Source of the DNA: Desulfurellales bacterium
Lineage (GTDB): Bacteria > Campylobacterota_A > Desulfurellia > Desulfurellales > Hippeaceae
Assembly (NCBI GenBank): GCA_027045065.1
Contig: JALUBE010000162.1
Location: 1 to 45,826, forward strand
Reading direction: 5' to 3'
DNA length: 45,826 nt
Shown here: in pieces, positions 30,794-40,460 of the stretch
Layout of the letters: every line of letters begins with the position of its first letter
Numbering within the stretch: position 1 is the first letter of the stretch
Made by a program: the position numbers and the translations under genes
Notes under the pieces: model-generated
What the model was told of the DNA's origin: nothing
The model's input: the letters and a program-made list of their open reading frames with translations, nothing else
Database searches by the model: none

Positions 30794-31996
30794 TTAGCTA
30801 ATTTTGGCAACAAAGTTTTTAAGTCTCCTAATACCTTCCTCGATTTCCTCTAAACTCGTAGCAAAGGATATCCTAACGAAATCATCTGCTCCAAAAGCAA
30901 TGCCAGGAACCAGCGCAACGTGCTCAATTTCAAGCAGAAGCGTTGCAAAATCCATGGAGTTCTTAATCTCTTTGCCCTCAACCTTTTTACCATAGAACGA
31001 CGAAACATTGGGGAATACATAAAATGCACCTTTAGGGTTGTGGCATGTTATACCATCAATCTTGTTAAGCTCAGAAACAATATAGTTTCTTCTTTCCTCA
31101 AAAGCCCTTCTCATCTTCTCAACACTATCCTGCGGGCCAAGTAAAGCCTCAATGGCAGCATCCTGGGCAGCACACGTTGGGTTTGTTGTGCTCTGTGATT
31201 GCAACTTTATCATTGCAGCTATCACATCCTTATCACCACACGTATAACCAATTCTCCATCCCGTCATTGAATACGTCTTGCTTACACCGTTCACAACAAG
31301 TGTTCTCTCTTTTGCATAATCGGACAGTTTGGCTATGCTAACAGGCCTATAGCCATCAAACACAATCTCTTCATAGATCTCATCGGATATGATCCACAAA
31401 TCGTGTTTCTCCGCCAACTTTGCTATTGCTTTGAGGTCTTCTTCTGTGTATGTGGCGCCCGTTGGATTGGATGGATTGTTTATCAATATCATCTTAGTAT
31501 TTTCTGTAATTGCCCTTTCTAAGTCTTCAATTTTAGGCACAAAGCCGTTCTTTTCTTTTGTCTCAACTATAACAGGTTCTGCACCAACGTACCTCGCGAT
31601 CGCCTCATACGTTACCCAATACGGCGAAGGGATTATAATTTCGTCACCTTCATCAAGCATAACAGAGGCTATATTGAACAGTGCATGTTTTGCACCTACA
31701 GATATGCACACATTCTCCCTTTTATACTCTAGTCCATTCTTTTTCTTCTCTTTTTCAACAACGGCATCCCTTAATTCGTTTGTGCCTCCAGCAGGTGTAT
31801 ATTTTGTATGACCTAAAACGATAGACTTAATAGCCGCATATTTAATGTTATCCGGTGTATCAAAATCCGGTTCTCCTGCAGCAAAGTTTGTTACATTAAT
31901 TCCTTGACTTTTTAGTTCCTTAGCTTTAGCACTGATGCCAATAGTTAAAGATGGTTGAATTAAACCAATTCTCCTACTCAGTTTTTGTCTGCTCAT
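30794..31996 (-). CDS. aspC: Class I/II PLP aminotransferase (aspartate aminotransferase-like)
   Basis: 400 aa; [61 protein letters not shown]. Confidence 0.93.
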   Translation of the reverse strand: MSRQKLSRRIGLIQPSLTIGISAKAKELKSQGINVTNFAAGEPDFDTPDNIKYAAIKSIVLGHTKYTPAGGTNELRDAVVEKEKKKNGLEYKRENVCISVGAKHALFNIASVMLDEGDEIIIPSPYWVTYEAIARYVGAEPVIVETKEKNGFVPKIEDLERAITENTKMILINNPSNPTGATYTEEDLKAIAKLAEKHDLWIISDEIYEEIVFDGYRPVSIAKLSDYAKERTLVVNGVSKTYSMTGWRIGYTCGDKDVIAAMIKLQSQSTTNPTCAAQDAAIEALLGPQDSVEKMRRAFEERRNYIVSELNKIDGITCHNPKGAFYVFPNVSSFYGKKVEGKEIKNSMDFATLLLEIEHVALVPGIAFGADDFVRISFATSLEEIEEGIRRLKNFVAKIS

Positions 31997-32499
31997 TTCT
32001 TTTCACCTCTTCCAAGCTTTTTATTCATTGCCTCTATTACCTGATCTGGCACAAACCTTGATATGTCACCGCCGTTTACAAAAACTTCTTTTATAATTGA
32101 CGAACTTAAAAATGAGTACTTTATATAAGGCATTAGAAAAATCATCTCAATATCCTTATTTAGCCTTCTATTCATAAATGCCATCTGTAATTCATATTCA
32201 AAATCGCTAACGGCCCTTAAACCCCTAACAATCACCTTAGCATTCTCTTTCTTTGCAAAATCCACCAACAGCCCTTTAACACCTTCTACCACAACACCCC
32301 TCAATTCCTCATCATTCTCTATGACCCTTTTAGTCAACTCAACCCTTTCATCGAAGGTGAAAAGCGGCGTTTTACCAGCATTTACGGCAACAGCAACAAT
32401 AACGCGGTCAAAGAGTTTCTTAGCACGTTTTATAATGTCCAAATGCCCATTGGTAATGGGATCAAACGTACCTGGCACAATGGCTGTAATATCACTCAT
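31993..32499 (-). CDS. coaD: Phosphopantetheine adenylyltransferase
   Basis: [45 protein letters not shown]. Start at 32499 preferred (GGAG SD, ATGAGTGA overlap with rsmD stop); ORF track extends to 32535. Confidence 0.95.
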   Translation of the reverse strand: MSDITAIVPGTFDPITNGHLDIIKRAKKLFDRVIVAVAVNAGKTPLFTFDERVELTKRVIENDEELRGVVVEGVKGLLVDFAKKENAKVIVRGLRAVSDFEYELQMAFMNRRLNKDIEMIFLMPYIKYSFLSSSIIKEVFVNGGDISRFVPDQVIEAMNKKLGRGEKK

Positions 32500-33025
32500 C
32501 TTCCACTCCATAATAGTCAAGCGTATTTTTTCCAAACGTCTTACTCTTTATGCGCTTAAAATCACTAAAGCTCTCTCTAAGCGTTGTCCTTATGTCATGT
32601 TCCACACAAACGATCGCTTTTTTGTTTATTTTAGAAAAGAACTTGTCCAAAAACCCATTAAAATCGAATTCATACGGTGGATCTATGTAAACCACATCAA
32701 CAACCTTCATAATTTCACTATCTAAAAATCTCTCCGCATCCGATCTAACCACCTCTACATTCTCAATGCCCTTGGTGTTACGATTTATCAACGATATGCT
32801 ATCCTTCGAATTATCCACAAATATAACCTTCTTTGCTCCTCTCGATAAAGCCTCCATGCCAACAGAACCACTACCGGCAAACAGATCCAAAAATACACTG
32901 CCCTCAATCAAACCCATCATAGTGTCAAAAAACGATTTCCTTACAATACTTCGCGTAGGTCTTAAAAAGACATTCTTTTTATAATACAGCTTTTTGTACT
33001 TCAACTTCCCTGCTATTACTCTCAC
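32492..33025 (-). CDS. rsmD: 16S rRNA (guanine966-N2)-methyltransferase RsmD
   Basis: 177 aa; [55 protein letters not shown]. Confidence 0.95.
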   Translation of the reverse strand: MRVIAGKLKYKKLYYKKNVFLRPTRSIVRKSFFDTMMGLIEGSVFLDLFAGSGSVGMEALSRGAKKVIFVDNSKDSISLINRNTKGIENVEVVRSDAERFLDSEIMKVVDVVYIDPPYEFDFNGFLDKFFSKINKKAIVCVEHDIRTTLRESFSDFKRIKSKTFGKNTLDYYGVEDE

Positions 33026-34208
33026 GGCACTTCCTTAACAACGACAGTTTTTCGACTTTTTCAGGTAACCTAATATACACAAATTCATTGGGATTTCCAT
33101 AAAATTTTACATTTCCGTCTTCATCGTAAAGACAATCCAAATTTAAAGATACCCGTTTTAGATTGGGCAGTATAATTTCGTAACTTCCCCTTTCAATCCT
33201 ATCCCTCACCTGGATCTTTGCCATTCCATCCGAATATTCAACAACGATACCGCAGAACTTACAATTCCTTATATAACCTGAGGATTTTAGATACTGCTTG
33301 GGTTGTCCGAGATAAAATCCCAAAGAATACGGCCTATGGCTCACACTTTCAAGTTCCTTCATATAATAGGGAATCATCGACTTAAAGTCTCCCCCTTTAA
33401 TTATCGTATTTAGTGCATCTCTATACACAGAGGTCACAACAGAAACGTAATACACACTTTTCATCCTACCTTCGATCTTAAGCGAACTAACGCCACTTTC
33501 TATCAACTGTGGTAGTATCGGTAAAGCACACATGTCGTAAGAGTTGAATATGAATGTGCCTTCCCTGTGCTCCTCAACTTCCATTGGCATATTGGGTCTT
33601 TTATGTTCAATAACCGTGTATTTCCACCTACAACTCTGCGTGCAATCACCCTTGTTCGCACTTCTACCTGTAAGATAGGCGCTCAAGAAACACCTACCAG
33701 AGTAAGCCATACACATGGCACCATGAATAAATACTTCAAGCTCAAGATCCGTTCCATTTTTGAACCTTCTTATATCCTCAAGCGTCAATTCTCGAGCTAA
33801 AACAATGCGCTTCACATTGAAATCCTTTAGAAAATTAGCGGCGTAGGAATTCGTTATATTGGCCTGTGTGCTTATGTGTATGGGAATTTCGGTATTTTTG
33901 TGAACAACGTTCAAAACACCCAAATCAGAGACAATTACTCCGTCTGGCGGATATTCGTTCAAGAAATCTACAATCTCAAACAGCTCTTCAAAGTCCCTAT
34001 CAAACAAATAGGCGTTTAATGTAAGATAAAGTTTCTTGCCTTCAGTGTGCACAAAATCTAAAGCTTCTAAATAGTCACCCTTTATCAAGTTACCAGCCTG
34101 AGATCTCAAACCAAACTTCTTCAGTGCGCAGTAAACCGCATCCGCACCGTAATGTATGGCAAATTTTATCTTTTCCAAATTTCCGCCAGGACTTAAAAGC
34201 TCAACCAT
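32979..34208 (-). CDS. U32-family peptidase-like protein (tRNA/rRNA hydroxylation-associated type)
   Basis: 409 aa; ELLSPGGNLEKIKFAIHYGADAVYCALKKFGLRSQAGNL, EVFIHGAMCMAYSGRCFLSAYLTGRSANKGDCTQSCRW. Confidence 0.92.
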   Translation of the reverse strand: MVELLSPGGNLEKIKFAIHYGADAVYCALKKFGLRSQAGNLIKGDYLEALDFVHTEGKKLYLTLNAYLFDRDFEELFEIVDFLNEYPPDGVIVSDLGVLNVVHKNTEIPIHISTQANITNSYAANFLKDFNVKRIVLARELTLEDIRRFKNGTDLELEVFIHGAMCMAYSGRCFLSAYLTGRSANKGDCTQSCRWKYTVIEHKRPNMPMEVEEHREGTFIFNSYDMCALPILPQLIESGVSSLKIEGRMKSVYYVSVVTSVYRDALNTIIKGGDFKSMIPYYMKELESVSHRPYSLGFYLGQPKQYLKSSGYIRNCKFCGIVVEYSDGMAKIQVRDRIERGSYEIILPNLKRVSLNLDCLYDEDGNVKFYGNPNEFVYIRLPEKVEKLSLLRKCRESNSREVEVQKAVL

Positions 34209-34229
34209 ATCGGGGAAAGTTTTAGCAAT

Positions 34230-35945
34230 TTATTTTTTCAAATACAAGTCATTGTCCTGTTTTACACCATAGTAGTGCAAAACAAATTCCATTAATTTAG
34301 CAAAAAGTGGCGCTGCAACATCTCCACCGTATATACCACCCTTCTTTGGATTGAATATTGAAACAACTATAACGAATTTGGGGTTTTTATACGGTGCAAA
34401 ACCGGCAAAACTTGCAACATATTCATTTACATACTTACCATTTTTGGCAATTTGGGCAGTTCCTGTCTTTCCAGCAACCTCATAATCCTTTAAAGCTGCC
34501 TTTTTGCCCGTTCCATATAAAACGACCTTTCTCAATATCGATTTAACCTTTTCAATAGTTGACGGTTTAAGTATCCTAATCCTCTGAGGTTTGTATCTAT
34601 ACAACGTTTCATTATCCCTAAAGATTTCCTCAATAAAGTGCGGCTTAACCCTGTATCCACCATTTGCAACGACACTGTACATATCGGCAAGTTGAATTAA
34701 AGTAACACCAATACCTTGCCCAAAGGCCATGTTGGCAAGGTCGAGTTTTCCCACTCTAAATATGTCCTTAACAATACCTTTAGCCTCAGAAACCGTATCA
34801 ATACCCGTTTTACTGCCAAGACCAAACCTGTAAAGATACCTATAAAAGATCTTCTTTCCCAACTTCAGTGCTATTTTTGCACTACCGATATTGCTTGAGT
34901 ACACAAATACATTTTGAAAACTCAACGTTCTAAATCTCTCAACATCGTGTATCACCTTTCTGCCCAATCGCCACCTGCCATTTTCACAGTTTATCAACTC
35001 ATTGCCTTTAAATATTCCACTATCCAACGCAGCAGACATGGTCAAAAGTTTAAAAACACTACCCGGCTCAAACACCGTACTCACGGCCCTATTCTTTATA
35101 AAATCATATGAATACTTCCAGTACTCATTGTTGTTGTAATAGGGGTAAGAGTCCATTGCTATTACTGAACCGTCATAAGGATTAACAATAACAGCCATGC
35201 CAAAGTCCGCCTTATGCTTTTTAACACATTTTTCAAGTTCAACGTGCAAATAATCCTGAACATCTTGATTAAGCGTTATCTTCAGGTTATCACCATTTTT
35301 TGGTATTACCCTATCTATAAATTTAAATGCATCGTACTTCACCCTCTCTTTTACTTTCTCTGGCTTTAAAAACCTATCGTAATAGTTTTCCAATCCTTCG
35401 GCTCCCTTACCATCTTTAAAACAAAAACCAATAACATGTGCGGAAAACTCACCATCGGGATAGTATCTTCTAAAGGACTTAACAAAACCAAAGGCAGGTA
35501 TGAAATTCGGGTCGTCCTTCAACGCTTTGTACTCCTTGTAAGAAACTCTCCTTTTTAAAACAACAAATCTATCCTTGCTTTTATTTTGTATAATCCTCTC
35601 AATTTGTTTTTCAGATACACCTAAAACCTTCTCAATGTCTTGAAAAAATAGCTTTTCTTTGAGTTTGAAATAGTCGCTATTTGAATAGTGTTGATTCAGC
35701 TTTAAGAAATAATAGGGATCAACAAAAAAACTATAGGAAGGATAATTAACAGCAAGAGGCCTATTTTTACAATCGTAGATAAGACCCCTGTAGCCAGAAA
35801 GCTGGACCGTATGAGTGATACTCTCTAAAAGTAGTCTTTTGTAGTAGCTGGATTTTAGTACCTGTATGCGAAAGTCCTTTATTAAAACAATTAAAAAACC
35901 TAAAAATATGAGAAAAACAACAGCTTTAAAACGGGTTAGATTCAA
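34230..35945 (-). CDS. ftsI: Septal penicillin-binding protein FtsI/PBP3-like transpeptidase
   Basis: 571 aa; N-terminal TM, FEPGSVFKLLTM (SxxK), YSSNIGSAKIA (SxN), VAGKTGTAQIA (KTG); in dcw context. Confidence 0.94.
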   Translation of the reverse strand: MNLTRFKAVVFLIFLGFLIVLIKDFRIQVLKSSYYKRLLLESITHTVQLSGYRGLIYDCKNRPLAVNYPSYSFFVDPYYFLKLNQHYSNSDYFKLKEKLFFQDIEKVLGVSEKQIERIIQNKSKDRFVVLKRRVSYKEYKALKDDPNFIPAFGFVKSFRRYYPDGEFSAHVIGFCFKDGKGAEGLENYYDRFLKPEKVKERVKYDAFKFIDRVIPKNGDNLKITLNQDVQDYLHVELEKCVKKHKADFGMAVIVNPYDGSVIAMDSYPYYNNNEYWKYSYDFIKNRAVSTVFEPGSVFKLLTMSAALDSGIFKGNELINCENGRWRLGRKVIHDVERFRTLSFQNVFVYSSNIGSAKIALKLGKKIFYRYLYRFGLGSKTGIDTVSEAKGIVKDIFRVGKLDLANMAFGQGIGVTLIQLADMYSVVANGGYRVKPHFIEEIFRDNETLYRYKPQRIRILKPSTIEKVKSILRKVVLYGTGKKAALKDYEVAGKTGTAQIAKNGKYVNEYVASFAGFAPYKNPKFVIVVSIFNPKKGGIYGGDVAAPLFAKLMEFVLHYYGVKQDNDLYLKK

Positions 35946-36253
35946 TGTGCTATTTCAACGTAACTTGCAGGTTTTCCAGCTACCGAAAGTATATGCTTTG
36001 GATTGAGAAGCTGATTCCGATTCTTTACTAAACTCTGCTCTTCTAAAATCAGGGAGCGAAGTAGTACCCTCTTTGTATTGATCTTGTGTTTCGTCTGTGC
36101 AATACTCATGTTTTGATAGGCAACAAAGTATATGGTAAGTGCTGCGAGAATCGCTATAGATAAATACAGCGGATTAACGTATATAGACCTAACTTTGGAT
36201 TCGGACTTTACGGCTTCCTGCTCCAAAGCCTTTACTTGAGCATAATCAACCAT
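35942..36253 (-). CDS. ftsL: FtsL-like cell division protein
   Basis: 103 aa, one TM plus coiled-coil-like segment; between rsmH and ftsI. Assignment is mainly positional. Confidence 0.6.
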   Translation of the reverse strand: MVDYAQVKALEQEAVKSESKVRSIYVNPLYLSIAILAALTIYFVAYQNMSIAQTKHKINTKRVLLRSLILEEQSLVKNRNQLLNPKHILSVAGKPASYVEIAH

Positions 36254-37136
36254 CCTTTACCTCCGTTTCAATTTTCAATGCGCACCTGAGTTTTGCACTC
36301 CGCGCGTGTTTGTTGGATCTTACCTCATCTTCAGATGGCCTAATGGGTTTCTTGTTGATCAACCTCAAAATACCTTTTTGCTTGTACTCACGGAAAATCT
36401 GTTTAACTACTCGATCCTCCAAAGAGTGAAACGATATAACACAAACAGTCCCACCCACTCTCAAACGTTTAATTGCCGCTTTCAATCCAATTTGTAGACT
36501 CTCAAGCTCGTCATTTACGACAATCCTCAATGCCTGAAACGTCCTTGTTGCCGGATGGATCTTTAATGACACGTTGCGTGGAACAGCCTGCTCAACCAAA
36601 TCGGCCAACTCCTTTGTTGACTTTATGGGCCTCTGTTTTACTATCGCCTTCGCTATACGTTTGGCGAATCGTTCTTCTCCGTAAAGCCTCAATATTTTCT
36701 CAATTTCCTCCATATCCCAATGATTGACAATCCTTTCGGCTGTAAGGGGCTTTGATTGATCCATCCTCATATCAAGGGGTGCGTCGATACTAAAAGAAAA
36801 ACCCCTGTCTGATTTTAACTGATCAAGAGAAACACCGAGATCAAAAATAATTCCATCAACAAAATCGATACCCAACCTATCCAAGTACCCCTCTAAATTG
36901 GCATAGTCATCATTGATCAAAATCAGCCTACCACCGTACTGTTCCTTTAACTTTTCACTGTTTTTAATCGCTTCTTTATCTTTATCAAAAGCAATAACAA
37001 CGCCAGTCGGATGAGACAATTCCAACAATTTTTTTGTATGACCAGACGCACCGAGCGTCATATCCACATATACCCTATCCTTTTCGGGTTGAATTATGGT
37101 CATAAGTTCACGCGTTAAAACACTTTTGTGTTTCAT
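36246..37136 (-). CDS. rsmH: 16S rRNA (cytosine1402-N4)-methyltransferase RsmH (MraW)
   Basis: 296 aa; HKSVLTRELMTII, YVDMTLGASGHTKKLLE, GIIFDLGVSLDQL, FQALRIVVNDELESL, SFHSLEDRVVKQIF. Confidence 0.97.
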   Translation of the reverse strand: MKHKSVLTRELMTIIQPEKDRVYVDMTLGASGHTKKLLELSHPTGVVIAFDKDKEAIKNSEKLKEQYGGRLILINDDYANLEGYLDRLGIDFVDGIIFDLGVSLDQLKSDRGFSFSIDAPLDMRMDQSKPLTAERIVNHWDMEEIEKILRLYGEERFAKRIAKAIVKQRPIKSTKELADLVEQAVPRNVSLKIHPATRTFQALRIVVNDELESLQIGLKAAIKRLRVGGTVCVISFHSLEDRVVKQIFREYKQKGILRLINKKPIRPSEDEVRSNKHARSAKLRCALKIETEVKDG

Positions 37137-37580
37137 TTAAAAAATACCCAACTTTTCAATCTCCTCAGCCAGTTCCTCTTCAGATTCCCTTAAGGCTTTG
37201 GATTCACTGTCCCATCTCTCTTTAGACCAAATCTCTATGTGATCCAAATTACCTAAAACAACAACATCCTTGTCTATACCTGCATCCTCTCTCAAAACAC
37301 CCGGTATCAGTATCCTTCCCTGCTTATCAATATTCACGTCTTGAGCTGACGAGAAAAACATCCTCTTAAACCTTCTTGCCGCTTTATTGGTTAAAGGTAA
37401 ATTCACTGCCTTTTTTTCAAGCTCCTCCCACACATCATAGGGGTAGGCATAGATACAGTCATCAAAAACTGTAAGGACAAGGGTACTCTGATGTTTATCC
37501 CTTAAAATCTCTTTAAACTTTGGAGGGATTTTTACACGCCCTTTATCGTCGAGGGAGTACTCAAATCTACCCCTAAACAT
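37137..37580 (-). CDS. mraZ: Transcriptional regulator MraZ
   Basis: 147 aa; MFRGRFEYSLDDKGRVKIPPKF, DKQGRILIPGVLREDAGID (two SpoVT/AbrB-like repeats). Confidence 0.97.
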   Translation of the reverse strand: MFRGRFEYSLDDKGRVKIPPKFKEILRDKHQSTLVLTVFDDCIYAYPYDVWEELEKKAVNLPLTNKAARRFKRMFFSSAQDVNIDKQGRILIPGVLREDAGIDKDVVVLGNLDHIEIWSKERWDSESKALRESEEELAEEIEKLGIF

Positions 37581-37603
37581 CCACTTTCACCCACTTTCAC
37601 CCA
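37579..37603 (-). promoter_or_regulatory. Candidate MraZ operator: three TGGRN boxes with exact 10-bp periodicity
   Basis: Minus strand AGTAAAGTGGGTGAAAGTGGGTGAAAGTGGATG: TGGGT-N5-TGGGT-N5-TGGAT, last box overlapping the mraZ ATG (37580). Confidence 0.8.
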
Positions 37604-37632
37604 CTTTACTCAATTTACATATCGGATGTCAA
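37603..37632 (-). promoter_or_regulatory. Putative promoter for mraZ-rsmH-ftsL-ftsI
   Basis: Minus strand TTGACA (37627-37632), 18-nt spacer, TAAAGT (37603-37608). Confidence 0.55.
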
Positions 37633-37710
37633 GAAAAAAAGTTAAACCTTACTAATGTTATGAGTTTTTATTTAAAAGGATATGGGAAGGGAAGAAATGG
37701 TTTCAGAAGA

Positions 37711-37992
37711 TTATAGTATTTCTATTTCTACCGCTTCTACGCCGGGAAACTTCAAAAATTCCTTTGATAATTCATCTGTAATTTTCTTTTGAACAAACCA
37801 AGCAATTGGCAAGCACCCAACACAACTTGGATTTCTTCTTAAGAAATCACACCTAATCACCAATGTCCCATTATCCTCACAAAAATCAATATTCTTTACA
37901 AGTCCTAACTCAAAAACACTCATACCGCTTTCCGGATCTCTAACACCTTTTAGAATCTCTACAATCTCTTCTTTTGTTGGCAAATCACCCAA
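37711..37992 (-). CDS. DUF59/MIP18-like small protein with CxxC motif
   Basis: 93 aa; EIVEILKGVRDPESGMSVFELGLVKNI is DUF59-like; contains NPSCVGCLP; C-terminal GVEAVEIEIL. Confidence 0.7.
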   Translation of the reverse strand: MGDLPTKEEIVEILKGVRDPESGMSVFELGLVKNIDFCEDNGTLVIRCDFLRRNPSCVGCLPIAWFVQKKITDELSKEFLKFPGVEAVEIEIL

Positions 37993-37996
37993 TATT

Positions 37997-38878
37997 CTAC
38001 CTCTCTAATTGACTATTTCCCGATACTATAAGTTCTTTGTTATCACAAAAATCAACTTCAAACTGCACTGTTAAATGCGTTATACCAAATTTCTTCAATA
38101 TTTCTAACATTTTATCTTTTATGCTCCTTGTTTTACTTACTTCAAGATCATCGATTTCAGCGTGCATTTCTGCTAAGTAAACCCCATCTTTCAGTGCCCA
38201 TACATGTAAATGGTGAATATTTTTAATATCGGGCAATCGTTCTAAAGTTTCCTTGATTTTTTCAACATCTATCCCTTCTGGAGAGCCTTCTAATAGAATG
38301 CGAGTAGAATCTTCGAGCACTTCTACACCTTCATGAGCTATATACAACGATATTAGAATAGTCAAAATTGGATCAACCACATAGATTCCTGTATGTTTAA
38401 TTACCAATGCAGCGATAATAAGCAAAAGTGAGGCAAGGGAATCGGCAAACATATGAAGATACACAGACTTTGCGTTCAAACTCTCTTTAGACGGTTTCTT
38501 AAGCAAAAGAACACTAATTGTGTTACCAAAAAACGCAACAGCAGCACTTATAAGCATTATGTTTGTAAGCAAGGGTTCAGGATGTATTATTCGCTTTATT
38601 GCTTCTGCTATCATAAACAGGCTGACAACAATAAGAAAAAGGGCGTTTACAAAGGAGGCTAAAATCTCTGCCCTTTTCAGTCCGAATGTATATTTTTTAG
38701 TGTTTTCTTTCTCTGATAAATGCACAGCTATATACCCAATCAAGGCTGATAGTGCATCTGTAAGGTTATGTATAGAGTCAGAAATCAACGAGAGGCTAAA
38801 GGAGAGTAACCCTCCAATAACCTCTGTCAGAGTTATCACTAAGTTTATAACAAAAGTTATCATAAACTTATTTTTCAT
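37997..38878 (-). CDS. Cation diffusion facilitator (CzcD/ZitB-like) metal transporter
   Basis: 293 aa; SLISDSIHNLTDALSALIGYIAV and HMFADSLASLLLI (HxxxD pairs), C-terminal cytoplasmic domain with HHLHVWALKDG. Confidence 0.93.
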   Translation of the reverse strand: MKNKFMITFVINLVITLTEVIGGLLSFSLSLISDSIHNLTDALSALIGYIAVHLSEKENTKKYTFGLKRAEILASFVNALFLIVVSLFMIAEAIKRIIHPEPLLTNIMLISAAVAFFGNTISVLLLKKPSKESLNAKSVYLHMFADSLASLLLIIAALVIKHTGIYVVDPILTILISLYIAHEGVEVLEDSTRILLEGSPEGIDVEKIKETLERLPDIKNIHHLHVWALKDGVYLAEMHAEIDDLEVSKTRSIKDKMLEILKKFGITHLTVQFEVDFCDNKELIVSGNSQLER

Positions 38879-38909
38879 TGTGCACTCCTTCTCGGTTTTT
38901 GAATTTCTT

Positions 38910-40334
38910 TTAATTCAAATTTATCATCACCATCTTGATATTCGTCATCTCCTCTATTGCAAACCTCACACCCTCTCTTCCTATGCCACTCATCTTATTG
39001 CCACCGTAAGGCATATGATCGACCCTGAATATAGAGGTATCGTTTATCATCACACCACCAACATCGAGGTTATCTATAGCGTAATGAATCTTCCTTATGT
39101 CATTTGTGTAAATGCCTGCCTGCAGACCGTAGTCTGAGTCATTGACATGCTGTATTGCCTCTTCAAGTGTGTTGTATTCAACAATGGATACAATGGGTGC
39201 AAAGACCTCCATGCACATAACACGCATGTCTTTCGTTGTATTCCTCAAAACAGTGGGTTTCAATACCCTACCTTCCCTCGTTCCGCCTGTAACAAGCTGA
39301 GCACCCTGATTTATAGCCTCTTTAATCCACTCTTCAGCCCTCTTCGCCTCATTCTCATCTATCATAGGACCCAAATCCGTATCCCTCTCAACGGGATTTC
39401 CTACTTTTAAATTCTCTGTGGCTTTGGCAAACTTCTCTGTGAACTCATCTGCAATGTCCTTGTGTACATAAATCCTTTGGAGTGATATGCACACCTGACC
39501 TGAGTTTGCAAAGGCACTGTCCACACACCTTGGTATAGCCTTATCCATATCAGCATCCTTCTCAATTATTGTCGCAGAGTTGTTTCCAAGCTCGAGTGTA
39601 ACTCTTTTGATACCTGCAAGCCGTGTTATTCTATCACCTACTTTGGCAGAGCCTGTGAATGTGATCTTTCTTACTCTGTAGTCTTTAACAATTACCTCTC
39701 CAATCTCTCCTCCAGGGCCAATTACAACGTTGAAGGCGCCTTTGGGTAGTCCTGCTTCCTCCAAGATTTCAGCCAAAATCAATGCCGTTATGGGCGTTGT
39801 TGATGCTGGCTTCAACACAACCGTATTACCACTTGCAATGGCAGGTGCAACCTTATGGGCTACCAAATTCAATGGAAAGTTAAACGGCGTTATGCCCCCT
39901 ATTACACCCATTGGCACCCTGATGTAATATCCAACCCTACCAACACCACCCATGCTTGCATCCATTGGAACGGTTTCACCGTGTATACGCTTTGCCTCCT
40001 CTGATGCAAATTTGAACGTCTCGTATCCCCTATTTACCTCACCAATGGAATACTTCCATGCCTTTCCCGCTTCTCTGCAGATCATTGTTGCTATCTCTTC
40101 CGATCTCTCTTTGATCAGATTTGCAGCCTTTTCTAAGATTTCAGATCTCTTGTATGCTGGCATACTCTTCATTTCTTCAAAAGCTTCCTGCGCCGCAGCG
40201 ATGGCTTTATCCACATCCTTTTCACTTGCCCTTGGAACAACACCTATGGTCTCACCTGTGTACTTATCGATAACATTGATAGTCTGACCCGTTTCTACCC
40301 ATTCTCCACCAATATAGGTCTTGTAGTGTTTCAT
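38910..40334 (-). CDS. NAD(P)-dependent aldehyde dehydrogenase
   Basis: 474 aa; GVIGGITPFNFPLNLVAHKVAPAIASGN, FTGSAKVG, LELGNNSATII, NSGQVCIS. Confidence 0.95.
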   Translation of the reverse strand: MKHYKTYIGGEWVETGQTINVIDKYTGETIGVVPRASEKDVDKAIAAAQEAFEEMKSMPAYKRSEILEKAANLIKERSEEIATMICREAGKAWKYSIGEVNRGYETFKFASEEAKRIHGETVPMDASMGGVGRVGYYIRVPMGVIGGITPFNFPLNLVAHKVAPAIASGNTVVLKPASTTPITALILAEILEEAGLPKGAFNVVIGPGGEIGEVIVKDYRVRKITFTGSAKVGDRITRLAGIKRVTLELGNNSATIIEKDADMDKAIPRCVDSAFANSGQVCISLQRIYVHKDIADEFTEKFAKATENLKVGNPVERDTDLGPMIDENEAKRAEEWIKEAINQGAQLVTGGTREGRVLKPTVLRNTTKDMRVMCMEVFAPIVSIVEYNTLEEAIQHVNDSDYGLQAGIYTNDIRKIHYAIDNLDVGGVMINDTSIFRVDHMPYGGNKMSGIGREGVRFAIEEMTNIKMVMINLN

Positions 40335-40362
40335 GGTGGCACCTCCTTTGTTTTTCTTAAAA

Positions 40363-40390
40363 ATGTTATTCCTATTTTTCTTTATGTCAA
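40363..40390 (-). promoter_or_regulatory. Putative promoter for the aldehyde dehydrogenase gene
   Basis: Minus strand TTGACA (40385-40390), 16-nt spacer, TAACAT (40363-40368); AAAGGAGGT SD before ATG at 40334. Confidence 0.45.
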
Positions 40391-40401
40391 AAAATTTCAG
40401 C

Positions 40402-40430
40402 TTGAAAAAAGTTCATCAAATAAATAAAGT
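40402..40430 (+). promoter_or_regulatory. Putative promoter for the methyltransferase-dprA-topA operon
   Basis: TTGAAA (40402-40407), 17-nt spacer, TAAAGT (40425-40430). Confidence 0.45.
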
Positions 40431-40460
40431 AACGTGTGAAGCAAATTTTGGAGTTTAAAA

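Noticed and set aside
30613-30801. Ser/Pro-rich plus-strand ORF (62 aa)
   Set aside because: Complement of the acidic Glu-rich coding stretch of the TPR protein; repetitive composition only.
38520-39137. 205-aa plus-strand ORF spanning the CDF start and aldehyde dehydrogenase end
   Set aside because: Antisense to two confident genes, no recognisable motif or SD; shadow ORF.
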